A stretch of 64,000 bases of DNA from Bradyrhizobium paxllaeri (GTDB taxonomy: Bacteria; Pseudomonadota; Alphaproteobacteria; Rhizobiales; Xanthobacteraceae), in contig NZ_CP042968.1 of NCBI RefSeq assembly GCF_001693515.2, positions 1,550,001-1,614,000 on the forward strand, read 5' to 3'. The notes under the pieces are model-generated. The model ran no database searches and had not been told where the DNA came from. It saw nothing but the letters and a program-made list of their open reading frames with translations. Numbering within the stretch: position 1 is the first letter of the stretch; every line of letters starts with the position of its first letter. Below are positions 1 to 9,544 of the stretch, piece by piece. The translations under genes and the position numbers were made by a program.

Positions 1-2181
1 CTTCTGATCAAGCACCGTGACGAATACGCACGCGAAGGCGAGGCCAACGACATTCTGGAAGAGGATCGTTCCGTCGCTTCGGGGCGATCGATGGCGCAGA
101 TTGCCGAAGGCAAGGGCAGGGCGCCAAAGCCGTTCATGCTGGCCAAGGGCAAGACCAAAGCCGACGCGGTCTGGCATTCGAACCGTGGCGATGCGGCGGA
201 GGCGCGCGCCAGGGGCAAAGCGGCGGCCTTGCGATCCAGTCTCGAAACAAGATCCCGCGCACCGGCGCAGAGCGCAAAACCGAAGAAGGTTTCCACGATG
301 CCGGATTTCGTCGCGCCGCAACTCTGTGCCTCGGTCGAGCGGCCGCCGAACGCGGATGGCTGGTGTCATGAAGTCAAGTTCGATGGTTACCGCGTGCAAT
401 TGCGGATCGAGGATGGTGATGCCGCGTTGCTGACCCGGAAAGGGCTGGACTGGGCCGACAAATTCGGCGCCATTACGCGAGCGGCCAAGGCGTTACCCGA
501 TGCGTTGATCGACGGCGAGATCGTCGCGCTGGACCACAGCGGCGTGCCAAGTTTTTCCGCCTTGCAGGCGGCAATAGCGGACAACAAGACCGGCGACCTG
601 ATCTTCTTTGCCTTCGATCTGCTGTTTGCCGAGGGTGAGGATTTGCGTCAGTTGCCGCTGCGTGAGCGCAAGGAACGCTTGAAACGGCTGCTGGAGGAGC
701 GGCGAAACGGAAAGGATAGACTGATCCGTTACGTCGATCATTTCGAGGAGCGCGGCGATGCCGTGCTGGAGTCGGCCAGGAAGCTGTCGCTGGAAGGTAT
801 CGTCTCCAAGAAGCTGGCCGCGCCGTATCGTTCGGGACGTTCCGAGAGCTGGACCAAGGCAAAGATCCGCGGCGGGCAGGAGGTCGTGCTCGGTGGCTGG
901 AAAACCACTAACGGCAAATTCCGCTCGCTGATGGCCGGCGTCTATCGTGGCAACCATCTGGCTTTTGTCGGGCTGGTCGGCACCGGTTTCGGCCAGGATA
1001 CGGTCCGCCGCATCATGCCGGCGCTGAAAGCGGCGGCATCGGACAAGAGCCCGTTCGGCGGCAAGGATGCGCCGAAGAAGACCCGCGATGTCCACTGGCT
1101 GAAGCCCGAACTGATTGCCGAGGTCGAGTTCGCCGGCTGGACCCATGGCGGCAACATCCGGCAGGCCGCGTTCAAGGGTCTGCGTCAGGACAAGCCGGCA
1201 AAGGAAGTACGCGCGGAGAGGCCTGCCATGACCCAAGTTGTAACGCCCGTCGCGCGATCGCCGAAAGCGTCGGCCAGATCTTCAGAGGTGCTGGGCGTTG
1301 CGATTTCCAAGCCCGACAAGGCGCTGTGGCCTGACGGCGGCGACGGCGAGGCCGTCACCAAGCTCGACCTCGCGCGATATTTCGAGGCGGTAGGCGAATG
1401 GATGATCGGCCATATCAGGGGAAGACCGTGCTCGGTGCTGCGTGCGCCCGATGGCATCAAGGGCGAGACCTTCTTTCAGCGCCACGCCATGCCGGGCGGT
1501 TCGAAGCTCCTCGAACTGGTGAAGGTCTCTGGCGACCGCAAGCCCTATCTGCAGATCGACCGGATCGAAGGGCTGGCCGCGGTGGCGCAACTCGGCGGGC
1601 TGGAGCTGCATCCCTGGAATTGCGCGCCCGGAGAACCCGATGTGCCGGGGCGGCTGGTGTTCGATCTCGATCCGGCGCCCAATGTCGAATTCCTGGATGT
1701 CATCGAGGCGGCGAAAGATATGCGCCAGCGACTGACCGCCGTCGGCCTCGAATGTTTCTGCAAGACCACCGGCGGCAAGGGGCTGCACGTGGTGACGCCG
1801 CTGCTCCATGGCGCGAGGGACAAGGTGACGTGGAAGGAAGCCAAGGCGTTCGCGCAAGGCATCTGCCAGTGGATGGCGAACGATGATCCCGAGCGCTATC
1901 TGCTCAACATGTCGAAGAAGCTGCGCAAGGGAAAGATCTTCCTCGATTATCTGCGCAACGACCGGATGTCGACCGCGGTTGCCGTGCTGTCGCCGCGTGC
2001 GCGCGACGGCGCTACCGTCTCGATGCCGTTGACGTGGACGCAGGTGCGCGACGATCTCGATCCGAAGAAGTACACGGTGCGCACCGTGCCCTCGCTGCTG
2101 GCGAAGACGAAGGCGTGGGACGGTTATGATGATGCGGCGGCGTCGATCAAGGCGTCGATGAAAAAGCTGGCTTCAATGTAG
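1..2181 (+). CDS. ligD: DNA ligase D (LigD), 3' part, truncated by window edge
   Basis: ATP-dependent ligase/polymerase of bacterial non-homologous end joining, working with Ku. The frame is open from base 1, so the start lies outside the window; 726 residues are visible. Residues 1-40 match the end of the phosphoesterase domain ([10 protein letters not shown], then [14 protein letters not shown]). The ligase domain follows, with the nucleotidyl-transfer motif KFDGYR; the lysine that becomes adenylylated is codon 376-378. The C-terminal third is the primase-like polymerase domain, with the metal-binding motif FDLDPAPN near base 1665 and [13 protein letters not shown] near base 1770. The order phosphoesterase-ligase-polymerase is the usual proteobacterial one. 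A second ATG at 91 lies inside the gene and is not the start. No Ku gene is visible. Confidence 0.95.
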   Translation, partial: LLIKHRDEYAREGEANDILEEDRSVASGRSMAQIAEGKGRAPKPFMLAKGKTKADAVWHSNRGDAAEARARGKAAALRSSLETRSRAPAQSAKPKKVSTMPDFVAPQLCASVERPPNADGWCHEVKFDGYRVQLRIEDGDAALLTRKGLDWADKFGAITRAAKALPDALIDGEIVALDHSGVPSFSALQAAIADNKTGDLIFFAFDLLFAEGEDLRQLPLRERKERLKRLLEERRNGKDRLIRYVDHFEERGDAVLESARKLSLEGIVSKKLAAPYRSGRSESWTKAKIRGGQEVVLGGWKTTNGKFRSLMAGVYRGNHLAFVGLVGTGFGQDTVRRIMPALKAAASDKSPFGGKDAPKKTRDVHWLKPELIAEVEFAGWTHGGNIRQAAFKGLRQDKPAKEVRAERPAMTQVVTPVARSPKASARSSEVLGVAISKPDKALWPDGGDGEAVTKLDLARYFEAVGEWMIGHIRGRPCSVLRAPDGIKGETFFQRHAMPGGSKLLELVKVSGDRKPYLQIDRIEGLAAVAQLGGLELHPWNCAPGEPDVPGRLVFDLDPAPNVEFLDVIEAAKDMRQRLTAVGLECFCKTTGGKGLHVVTPLLHGARDKVTWKEAKAFAQGICQWMANDDPERYLLNMSKKLRKGKIFLDYLRNDRMSTAVAVLSPRARDGATVSMPLTWTQVRDDLDPKKYTVRTVPSLLAKTKAWDGYDDAAASIKASMKKLASM

Positions 2182-2256
2182 GGTGGGCAAAGCGAAGCGT
2201 GCCCACCATCCTGCGGCCAAAAAGAAAGGTGGGCACGGCTGCGCCTTTGCCCACCC
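2181..2256. repeat. Palindromic intergenic repeat (GGGTGGGCAAAG type)
   Basis: Perfect 12-bp arms (GGGTGGGCAAAG at 2181-2192, its complement at 2245-2256) enclose a second inverted pair (GTGCCCACC at 2199-2207 and GGTGGGCAC at 2228-2236), so the transcript could fold as a branched hairpin. It begins at the last base of the ligD stop codon and may act as its terminator, although no T-run follows. I recognise this sequence type as a dispersed element of Bradyrhizobium genomes; the copy number here is not known. Confidence 0.75.
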
Positions 2257-2273
2257 CACGTACGGCGCTTTTC

Positions 2274-2438
2274 CTACAGCTTCCCAAGCAACAACAGGAT
2301 CAACAGAATCACGATCACAAGGCCCAATCCTCCGCCACCGTAATATCCGGTGCCATAGAACGGACCGCCGCCGATGCCGCTGAATCCGCCGAGCAGGGCG
2401 ATGATGAGAATGATCAGGATGATGGTGCCGATAGACAT
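2274..2438 (-). CDS. DUF3309 small membrane protein
   Basis: A 54-residue protein of the DUF3309 family; its function is unknown. It has an N-terminal hydrophobic segment (about residues 3-17), a Gly/Tyr-rich centre (about 18-38) and a second hydrophobic segment ending LLILLLLGKL, so it is probably an inner-membrane hairpin. A longer frame reaches back to 2744, but the start at 2438 is preferred because GAGGAGAGG lies just upstream and family members begin MSIGT. A GGAAC-N16-TGTT motif about 60 bp upstream suggests control by the EcfG general stress sigma factor (inference). It stands alone, opposite to ligD. Confidence 0.8.
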   Translation of the reverse strand: MSIGTIILIILIIALLGGFSGIGGGPFYGTGYYGGGGLGLVIVILLILLLLGKL

Positions 2439-2493
2439 AAACCTCTCCTCAGCCCGAACGGGCGTTCTGCATGTTCTGCCCTTCACGGGGACC

Positions 2494-2518
2494 AACAACC
2501 GGGAGTCACCTAAGTTCC
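2494..2518 (-). promoter_or_regulatory. Candidate EcfG-type promoter of the DUF3309 gene
   Basis: On the minus strand GGAAC (2518-2514) is followed by 16 bases and TGTT (2497-2494). The alphaproteobacterial EcfG (general stress) consensus is GGAAC-N16/17-CGTT, so only the base before GTT deviates. The start codon is about 56 bp downstream. This is a motif match only. Confidence 0.45.
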
Positions 2519-2601
2519 GTTTTGCACCGCCATAATGCGTGAGGCTCTTCCATTCGAAGCCTGTGCAATTACATGCGGTTAGATGAGAGAGGGATTTTGC
2601 G

Positions 2602-2913
2602 ATGACCAAGCCGCTCGTGGTTTCCATTCCGCATAGTCTGGGACGCGAAGAGGCGATGCGCCGCCTTAAGTCCGGGCTTTCGCGCGCCGCGTCCGGCGTG
2701 CCGATGCTGAGCGTCGATGAGGAGCGCTGGGAAGATAACCGCATGATCTTCCGCGTGCGCGCCCTCGGGCAGGGCGCGGCGGGCCATGTCGACGTCGCCG
2801 ACGATCATGTGCAGGTCGAAGTGGTGCTGCCATGGCTGTTGCAGCGCTTTGCCGAGGCCGCACAGGCCGCCATCCGCAGTCGGGGCCAGTTGTTGCTGAC
2901 CAAGAAAAACTGA
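2602..2913 (+). CDS. Polyhydroxyalkanoic acid system family protein (PHA_gran_rgn)
   Basis: A 103-residue cytoplasmic protein resembling the PHA granule-region family found beside polyhydroxyalkanoate genes; its biochemical role is not settled. The sequence opens KPLVVSIPHSLGREEAMRRL, contains a central beta-rich part (VDVADDHVQVEVVLPWLL) and ends with a helix and LLLTKKN, all characteristic of the family. ATG at 2602 is preceded by GAGAGAGGG, a purine-rich ribosome-binding site. No PHA synthase or depolymerase is visible nearby, so the gene is an isolated member here. Confidence 0.8.
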   Translation: MTKPLVVSIPHSLGREEAMRRLKSGLSRAASGVPMLSVDEERWEDNRMIFRVRALGQGAAGHVDVADDHVQVEVVLPWLLQRFAEAAQAAIRSRGQLLLTKKN

Positions 2914-2917
2914 TGCA

Positions 2918-5707
2918 CTAGCCGCGGCTGCGCCGTGGAGACGGCTTTGCGGCGCCGGTGAACCTCGCTTTCAGCACGGCGACGGGCAGATGCGTGAGCA
3001 GGTCTGACAGGCGCAACTGCGCAGCGTCGGCATCGGCAAAACCTTCCGCCGCATAGCCGCCGACGTTCAGCACGGCGTCGTAATTTTCCGGACTTGGCCA
3101 ATGCCTGCCGCTGTCGGTAAACGGCGCAAACCATCGCGTCACGACGACGATTGCCGCCTCCCGGCCTCGCCGCCGGGCGAAAGCAATGAAATGGTCGCGA
3201 TGCAAGCCGCCCACCTCCAGAGGCTCGTAGTCGCCGTCCGTGAATACATCGGCGAGTTCAGTCCGCAGCTTGAGTAGATGCCGTGTCCAGGCCAGCTTCA
3301 GATGCCCGTTCGGCCAGTTCTCCGTCAGCCGACCCCAATCCCATTTCTCCAGCGCGGCGAGCCGGCCTGCGCGTTCGGCAAAATCGACCGGCCGCCGATT
3401 GTCCGGATCGACCAGTGAAAAATCCCACAGCTCCGTGCCCTGATAGATATCCGGTACGCCCGGCATCGCCACTTTCAGCGTGATCTGGCTGAGCGAGTTC
3501 AGCGCGCCCAGCAGCGATAATCGCTGCGCAAGCGATTGCAGGGAGCTTAGAAATTCACCCGAGAGCGATGGATCGAGAATTTTTGCGATGAAGTCTTTTA
3601 CGCCGCCCTCGTAAGCCGCGTGCGGATTGAGCCAGCTCGTTTCCTGCTTGCCCTCGCGCGCCGCTTTCAGCGCATACTCCTGCATCCGTTCGAGGAGGGA
3701 AGCGTCGCCCGGCTGCCATGCGCCCAGCAATGCCTGATACAGCATGTATTCTGATGTCGCCGAGGGCGCGCGCAACTCGCCATCGACCAGAAGGTGCGGC
3801 GCGTTGAGCAATTTCCATCGTGCCACCGTGCTGGTCCATTCGCCCGGGATTTCGGCCAGCGCCATGATGCGCGCCCGCGCATCCTCGCCGCGCTTGGTGT
3901 CATGCGTCGCGGTCGCCGTCATCCCATGCGGCCACTCCCTGGCGCGGGTCCGCATCATGTCGTGAAATTCGCCGGCCGTAAGCGCCTTTGCGGCCGGGTC
4001 GCCGCCGACCTCGTTGAGGGCCAGCAGGCGGTGGTAGCGATAGAACGTCGTGTCCTCCAGCGACTTCGCCATCATCGGGCCGGTGAATTGCTGCACCTTC
4101 AAGGCGAAGCGCCTGACGCGTGGCGCGCTGTGGTGCGCCCGCCCGGGGTTGATCAGATCCATCGTCAGCGTGTCGCGGAGAAAGTCGAAGATGCCGTCGT
4201 CGGCGGCAAACCAGTCGCTGCGCGCCCGCTCGATCGCGCCTGATATCAACTGGCGATCATGCACGGACGGGCCTGACGGTGCCAGATAGGTCCGATAGAC
4301 CGGAAAGTGCAGCACGTAGAGTTCGAGCGCCTGCCGCAGGCTGTCGGCGGAATAGTCGCGGGTAGAGTAATGTCCGCTGGCAATCCGCGCCAACAGCCGC
4401 GTCAGCACCGTGAACTCGCTGGCCAGCAGCGTTTCCAATACGCGGCGTTTGGCCTCCCGCAGGATGGGTTCGAGCTTGGGCGACTGGTTGCTGATCTGCC
4501 GCCAGATCTCGTCGAGCGGCTCCAGGCCGTTTCCGTCGATCAGCACCTGGGTGATCGCGTTCATCCATTCATAGCCGGTGGTGCCGTGAACCCCGGCGAA
4601 GGCCGGCAGCTTCTCGTGCTCGCCGAGGATCTTCTCGATCACCACGTAGAAGGGCCGTGACTGGCCGCCATGCGCCTCGCGAACCAGCCGGCGCAGGCGC
4701 TGGAAATACTGCACGGGATCGCGCAGGCCGTCGATGTGATCGAGCCGCAGGCCATGCAGCTTTCCCTCGGCAATCAGCTTCTTGACCAGGCGATGGATCG
4801 CCTCGAACGTGGCGGCATCCTCGACGCGCAGGCCTGCCAACGTGTTGATGTCGAAGAAGCGCCGGTAGTTGATGTCGCTGGAAGCGAGCCGCCAGTGGCC
4901 GAGCTTGTAGTGCTGGCGTTCGAGCAGATGATGCAGCGCCAGTGTGGCAGCGCCGCGATCCGGTCCGGCGCGATAGGCTGCAAGGCCCTGCGCGATGATC
5001 TCGGCGGCTCCCGCGATGCCCTTCAGTTCGGCCTTGAAGCCAGGCGCTTCCTTGCGGTTGGGACGCCGCGGTCCCTGGTAGCGCAGCGCCAGCGCAAGCA
5101 TGGCCTTGCCGGGCGCGCTTTCTTCCGCATCCGCTTCCTTGAGGATCATGCGCAGGATTTCGCCGTAACGTTCCGGCGCGATCGGCAGCCGATGCTCGAA
5201 ATACCAGGCCGAGAAACTGCCTTCGCTCGCGTCATAGCGCAGCTCGATCTCGCCGCTTTCCAGTGCCTGGCCATACGACGAGCCGATGATCGGCAGCAGA
5301 ACGCCGCCACGGGCGCGGTAAGGCAGTTGCTCCCAGTCGATGTCGAAGGATATGGCGTGCGGCGAGGCGGGACCCCACTCCAGCACGTCGAGCCACCAGG
5401 GATTGTCGTCAAAATGCACGCCGACATGGTTAGGCACGAAGTCGAGGATCAGCCCGAGATCGTGTTGCCGCAGCACCGCGCTCAGCCGCTCGAAGCCGGC
5501 TTCGCCGCCGAGTTCGGGATTGAACCGGGCGTGGTCGGTGACGTCGTAGCCATGCGTGCTGCCCTTGCGGGCGCGCATGAAGGGCGAGGCATAGAGATGG
5601 GTGATCCCAAGGGCCTTCAGGTAAGGCACCACCGAAGCGGCAGCGTCGAAATCGAAATCCGCCGACAATTGCAGGCGGTAGGTCGCGATCGGGATCGCCG
5701 GAGGCAT
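2918..5707 (-). CDS. treY: Malto-oligosyltrehalose synthase (TreY)
   Basis: GH13 intramolecular transglycosylase that turns the reducing-end alpha-1,4 bond of malto-oligosaccharides into an alpha,alpha-1,1 bond, the first step of the TreY-TreZ trehalose route. The 929 residues are normal for the family. The N terminus (IATYRLQLSADFDF) and VPNHVGV (about 91-97) are typical; the nucleophile is Asp323 in RLDHIDGL. A conserved GRAHHSAPRVRRF stretch and DIYQGTELWDFSLVDPDNRR lie in the C-terminal half. It is the last gene of the leftward treS-glgB-glgX-treZ-treY operon, starting 4 bp after the treZ stop codon. Confidence 0.95.
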   Translation of the reverse strand: MPPAIPIATYRLQLSADFDFDAAASVVPYLKALGITHLYASPFMRARKGSTHGYDVTDHARFNPELGGEAGFERLSAVLRQHDLGLILDFVPNHVGVHFDDNPWWLDVLEWGPASPHAISFDIDWEQLPYRARGGVLLPIIGSSYGQALESGEIELRYDASEGSFSAWYFEHRLPIAPERYGEILRMILKEADAEESAPGKAMLALALRYQGPRRPNRKEAPGFKAELKGIAGAAEIIAQGLAAYRAGPDRGAATLALHHLLERQHYKLGHWRLASSDINYRRFFDINTLAGLRVEDAATFEAIHRLVKKLIAEGKLHGLRLDHIDGLRDPVQYFQRLRRLVREAHGGQSRPFYVVIEKILGEHEKLPAFAGVHGTTGYEWMNAITQVLIDGNGLEPLDEIWRQISNQSPKLEPILREAKRRVLETLLASEFTVLTRLLARIASGHYSTRDYSADSLRQALELYVLHFPVYRTYLAPSGPSVHDRQLISGAIERARSDWFAADDGIFDFLRDTLTMDLINPGRAHHSAPRVRRFALKVQQFTGPMMAKSLEDTTFYRYHRLLALNEVGGDPAAKALTAGEFHDMMRTRAREWPHGMTATATHDTKRGEDARARIMALAEIPGEWTSTVARWKLLNAPHLLVDGELRAPSATSEYMLYQALLGAWQPGDASLLERMQEYALKAAREGKQETSWLNPHAAYEGGVKDFIAKILDPSLSGEFLSSLQSLAQRLSLLGALNSLSQITLKVAMPGVPDIYQGTELWDFSLVDPDNRRPVDFAERAGRLAALEKWDWGRLTENWPNGHLKLAWTRHLLKLRTELADVFTDGDYEPLEVGGLHRDHFIAFARRRGREAAIVVVTRWFAPFTDSGRHWPSPENYDAVLNVGGYAAEGFADADAAQLRLSDLLTHLPVAVLKARFTGAAKPSPRRSRG

Positions 5708-5711
5708 TTTC

Positions 5712-7469
5712 CTATCCGATGCGCCAGAGCACCGTCCATGGCGGGACGCTGTCGCCCAACTCGCTGCCCCAGATCAGGGTTCCCGCCGGTCTGCCGGGCG
5801 CATGGCTGATGGTCTGGTCCGACAGGTTGGCGGCAAGGCGGAGCGCGGCGCCGTCGCCCATGCGCCAGTTGGCCGTCAGTAGCCCGTTGTCTGCTGCCTC
5901 GGCCTTCCCGAAGGCTGCGCCGGCCAGGCGCGGCACGATCTCCTGCCGTCGTATCAGCAACAGTTCTCGCACCATGGTCAGGCGTTTCTGTCCGGCCGGC
6001 GCGTTGCGGCCGTCCCAGTCGAGGATGGCGGAATCGCGGGTCGATGCCGCAAGCGCGTCGGGGACCTCGTCGCCATATTCCGCATAGGCCCACGCCAGTT
6101 CGACGCGGCGACCCTTCCGGACCGCGTCGGCAAGCTCGCCGCCGAAATCACAGAAGAACGGGAAGGGGACCGTGGAGCCCCATTCCTCACCCATGAACAG
6201 CATGGGAATGTGAGGTGCGATCAGCAGCACCGAAAGCGCCGCTTCGATCATCCGCGGGTCGGCGTTGCCTTCGAGCCGGTCGCCGAGCGCGCGGTTGCCG
6301 ATCTGGTCGTGGTTCTGCACGAAGTTGATGAAGGCCGTTGGCGTCAGATGGCCGCTCGGCTCGCCGCGCTTGCCGCGACGGAACGCCGACATCTCACCCT
6401 GATAGACGAAGCCCGACGACAGCGCGCGGGCGATGTCCGATAACGGCGCGCGCTGATAGTCGGCGTAATAGCCCTGCTTCTCGCCGGTCATCAGCACGCG
6501 CCAGGCGTGATGATAATCATCGTTCCACTGCGCGCGATACTTCCCGTGCGGCGGGCCTTCCGCGGCGTCCAGAATGCTGGCGCGGTTGTCGCCGTTTTCC
6601 AGCACGAGATGAATGTGCCGGCCGGTCTCGGTTGCGAGCTTGCCCGCGGCGGCGCTGATATCATGCAGCAGCGATAGCCCGCCCGGCTCGACGATGGAGT
6701 TGACGGCGTCGAGCCGCAGCCCGTCGAAACGATAGTCGCGCAGCCAGTGCAGTGCATTTTCGATCGCAAAGGCGCGGACCGGCGCTACACGATAATCGAT
6801 CGCGCTTCCCCACGGGGTATGTGCATCCGTGAAGAAGGATGGCGCATAACGGCCGAGATAATTTCCTTCGGGGCCGAAATGGTTATAGACGACGTCGAGC
6901 ATCACCATCAGCCCGCGCTGATGCGCTTCGTCGATCAGCGCCTTGAGATCGTCGGGCCGCCCATAGGCGCTGTCCGGCGCATACCACAGCACGCCGTCAT
7001 AGCCCCAGTTGCGCGTGCCTGCGAAATCCGCCAGCGGCATCAATTCCAGCGCGGTGATGCCGGTCTCGACGAGATGATCGAGCCGGTCGATCATCGCGCG
7101 ATAGCTGCCTTCCTTGGTGAAGGTGCCGACATGGGCCTCGACGATGACAGCCTCCTGCCACGGCCGGCCGCGCCAGTTTTGGGCACGCCACGGATAGGCT
7201 GCATGATCGATGATCTCGCTCGGGCCAAAGACGTCATCGGGTTGAAACTCTGATGCCGGGTCCGGCACGTCGATCTCGTCATCGATGCGGAATTTGTAGC
7301 GCGCGCCAGCCTTGACGCCGGCAATGTCGGCCGTGAACCAGCCGTCCTCGCCACGCCGCATCGCGTGAGGTTGCTCGAGCATCACCTCGACGCGTTTCGC
7401 CGCTGGCGCCCACAGTCGAAAGCGCGTGCCGTAATTGGTCAGAAAAGGGCCGAACTGGCGGTCATTCAT
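5712..7469 (-). CDS. treZ: Malto-oligosyltrehalose trehalohydrolase (TreZ)
   Basis: GH13 hydrolase that releases trehalose from maltooligosyl-trehalose made by TreY. It has 585 residues: an N-terminal beta-sandwich (about 10-90), then the barrel with LDVVYNHFGPEGN (about 191-203), nucleophile Asp254 in FDGLRLDAV and acid/base Glu291 in LVLENGDN. FVQNHDQIGNR supplies the transition-state Asp, and FMGEEWGS is typical of TreZ. Its start overlaps the glgX stop by 4 bp and it ends 4 bp before treY, so the genes are almost certainly co-transcribed. Confidence 0.95.
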   Translation of the reverse strand: MNDRQFGPFLTNYGTRFRLWAPAAKRVEVMLEQPHAMRRGEDGWFTADIAGVKAGARYKFRIDDEIDVPDPASEFQPDDVFGPSEIIDHAAYPWRAQNWRGRPWQEAVIVEAHVGTFTKEGSYRAMIDRLDHLVETGITALELMPLADFAGTRNWGYDGVLWYAPDSAYGRPDDLKALIDEAHQRGLMVMLDVVYNHFGPEGNYLGRYAPSFFTDAHTPWGSAIDYRVAPVRAFAIENALHWLRDYRFDGLRLDAVNSIVEPGGLSLLHDISAAAGKLATETGRHIHLVLENGDNRASILDAAEGPPHGKYRAQWNDDYHHAWRVLMTGEKQGYYADYQRAPLSDIARALSSGFVYQGEMSAFRRGKRGEPSGHLTPTAFINFVQNHDQIGNRALGDRLEGNADPRMIEAALSVLLIAPHIPMLFMGEEWGSTVPFPFFCDFGGELADAVRKGRRVELAWAYAEYGDEVPDALAASTRDSAILDWDGRNAPAGQKRLTMVRELLLIRRQEIVPRLAGAAFGKAEAADNGLLTANWRMGDGAALRLAANLSDQTISHAPGRPAGTLIWGSELGDSVPPWTVLWRIG

Positions 7470-9541
7470 GCCGCGCCTGCAAAGGCAAGCACCGACCGCG
7501 GCGGCGCGCTGGTCTCTGTGCCGGAAGCGAACTCGGCAAAGCTCTGCACGGTTTCGGTCGTGTTCAGCACCTGCTGCCAGTTCTTGATTTCGGACATCTG
7601 CGGCAATTTGAAACCGATCTCTTCAGGCGCGGCGTTCAGCACGATAAAGATCGGCGGCTGGCCTTGTTCCAAGGGCCCCAGCACGTAGGCGAGGAATCGT
7701 CCCTCCGGAAAATTCCAGTCGGATTCCTGCATTTCCTCGGCCGCCGGTGTCAGCCACAGCACACCATAGGTGCCATCCTTGCGTCGCCCGGAAAGCCAGC
7801 GCTGGTAGCGCAGTTGCGGGAAGCGCCGGCGTAGCGCGGTCATGTGACCGACGAAATCGGTGAGGTCTTCGCCCACCTTGCCGAGATTGTCCCAGGTAAC
7901 CCAGCCAATCTCATTGTCCTGGCAATAGGCGTTGTTGTTGCCGTTCTGCGAATTGCCGACCTCGTCGCCGGCCAGCATCAGCGGCGTTCCCTGCGCGAGG
8001 AACAGGCAGGCAAACTGATTCTTGCGGAGTTGCCGGCGCAGCGCTGTTATCCCGGCGTCGGTGGTCGGGCCCTCATGGCCCCAATTGTTGCTGTTGTTGT
8101 CGTTGGAGCCGTCGCGATTGTCCTCGCCGTTGGCTTCGTTGTGCTTCTCGTTGTAGCTGAACAGGTCGGCCAGCGTGAAACCGTCATGGACGGTGATGTG
8201 ATTGATGCTGGCGCGCGCCGCGCGATTGTCGTGACGGAACAGGTCGGATGAGGCGGTCATGCGGCTCGATACTTCGCCGATCAGGCTGCCTTCGCCGCTC
8301 CAGTAACGCCGCATCGCGCCGCGATAGCGATCGTTCCATTCCGACCATTGCGAGGGAAACGCGCCGACCTGATAGCCGCCGAGGCCAAGATCCCACGGCT
8401 CGGCGACGAGCTTGACGGTGGCCAGCACCGGGTCCTGCCGCACGGCGGTGAGGAAGGAGGAATTGCGGTCAAAACCGTTCGGCCCGCGCGCCAGCGTGGT
8501 GGCGAGGTCGAAGCGGAAGCCGTCGACATGACAGACCTCGACCCAGTAGCGCAGCGAATCCATCACCATCTGCAGCACGCGCGGATGGGTGAGGTTGACG
8601 GAGCTGCCGCAGCCGGTGAAATCGTCATAGTAGCGCGGATGCTCTTTGTTGAGCCAGTAATAGGACGCGTTGTCGATGCCGCGGAAGCACAGCGTCGGGC
8701 CGAGATGGTTGCCCTCGGCGGTGTGGTTGTAGACGACATCGAGCATCACCTCGATGCCGGCGTCGTGCAGCCGCGCCACCGTGGTTCTGAAAGCATCGAG
8801 CGCATTGTCCTGCGCATAGCGCGGCTCCGGCGCGAAGAATGCCAGCGTGTTGTAGCCCCAGTAGTTCGCCAGCTTGCGTTCCACCAGCACCCGGTCGTCG
8901 ATCAGCCCGTGGATCGGCAACAGCTCGATGGTGGTGACACCAAGTCGCTTGAGATGGTCGATCATCGCCGGCGAGCACAGTCCGCCATAGGTGCCACGCC
9001 AGGCCGGCGCCACGTCGTTGCGCTTTTGTGTCAGACCCTTGACGTGGGCCTCGTAGATGATGGTGTCTTCCCAGGCGATGTTCGGCCGGATCTCGCGGCG
9101 GCCCCAGTTGAAGGTCTCGTCGACCACGACCGCCTTCGGCATGCCGCGCGCATTGTCGCGGCGGTCGAAGGAGAGATCCTCGCGCGCGCTTCCCGTGCGA
9201 TAGCCGAAATGCGCGTCGCTCCACACCAGGCGGCCGGCGAGCCGCTTGGCATAGGGATCGAGCAGGAGCTTGTTGGCGTTGAAGCGGTGCCCGCGCTCGG
9301 GCGCGTAGGCGCCGTGGACGCGGTAGCCGTAGAGCTGCCCGGGCGAGACGTCGTTGAGATAGCCGTGCCAGACGTCCTCGTTGCGCTCCGGCAGTTCGAT
9401 CCGCTCGAGTTCGCGGCGGCCCTGGGCGTCGAACAGGCAAAGCTCGACCTTCTCCGCATTGGCCGAGAACAACGCAAAGTTGGTGCCCCTTCCGTCCCAG
9501 CTTGCACCTAAGCGGGCGGGACTTCCCGCGGACAATCGCAT
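7466..9541 (-). CDS. glgX: Glycogen debranching enzyme (GlgX, isoamylase type)
   Basis: GH13 isoamylase-type enzyme that hydrolyses alpha-1,6 branches of glycogen and limit dextrins, giving linear malto-oligosaccharides for TreY. The 691 residues comprise an N-terminal CBM48-like domain (about 10-130, with SPGQLYGYRVHG), then a barrel with LDVVYNHTAEG, nucleophile Asp345 in VDGFRFDLATTLAR and acid/base Glu381 in LVAEPWDLG. SWNYGHEG-type loops are represented by NNWGHEGPT. It overlaps treZ by 4 bp and is 3 bp from glgB. Confidence 0.95.
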   Translation of the reverse strand: MRLSAGSPARLGASWDGRGTNFALFSANAEKVELCLFDAQGRRELERIELPERNEDVWHGYLNDVSPGQLYGYRVHGAYAPERGHRFNANKLLLDPYAKRLAGRLVWSDAHFGYRTGSAREDLSFDRRDNARGMPKAVVVDETFNWGRREIRPNIAWEDTIIYEAHVKGLTQKRNDVAPAWRGTYGGLCSPAMIDHLKRLGVTTIELLPIHGLIDDRVLVERKLANYWGYNTLAFFAPEPRYAQDNALDAFRTTVARLHDAGIEVMLDVVYNHTAEGNHLGPTLCFRGIDNASYYWLNKEHPRYYDDFTGCGSSVNLTHPRVLQMVMDSLRYWVEVCHVDGFRFDLATTLARGPNGFDRNSSFLTAVRQDPVLATVKLVAEPWDLGLGGYQVGAFPSQWSEWNDRYRGAMRRYWSGEGSLIGEVSSRMTASSDLFRHDNRAARASINHITVHDGFTLADLFSYNEKHNEANGEDNRDGSNDNNSNNWGHEGPTTDAGITALRRQLRKNQFACLFLAQGTPLMLAGDEVGNSQNGNNNAYCQDNEIGWVTWDNLGKVGEDLTDFVGHMTALRRRFPQLRYQRWLSGRRKDGTYGVLWLTPAAEEMQESDWNFPEGRFLAYVLGPLEQGQPPIFIVLNAAPEEIGFKLPQMSEIKNWQQVLNTTETVQSFAEFASGTETSAPPRSVLAFAGAA

Positions 9542-9544
9542 GCG

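Noticed and set aside
2183..2383. Small plus-strand frame beginning MGKAKRAHHPAAKK
   Set aside because: It is a translation of the palindromic repeat at 2181-2256 and not a gene.
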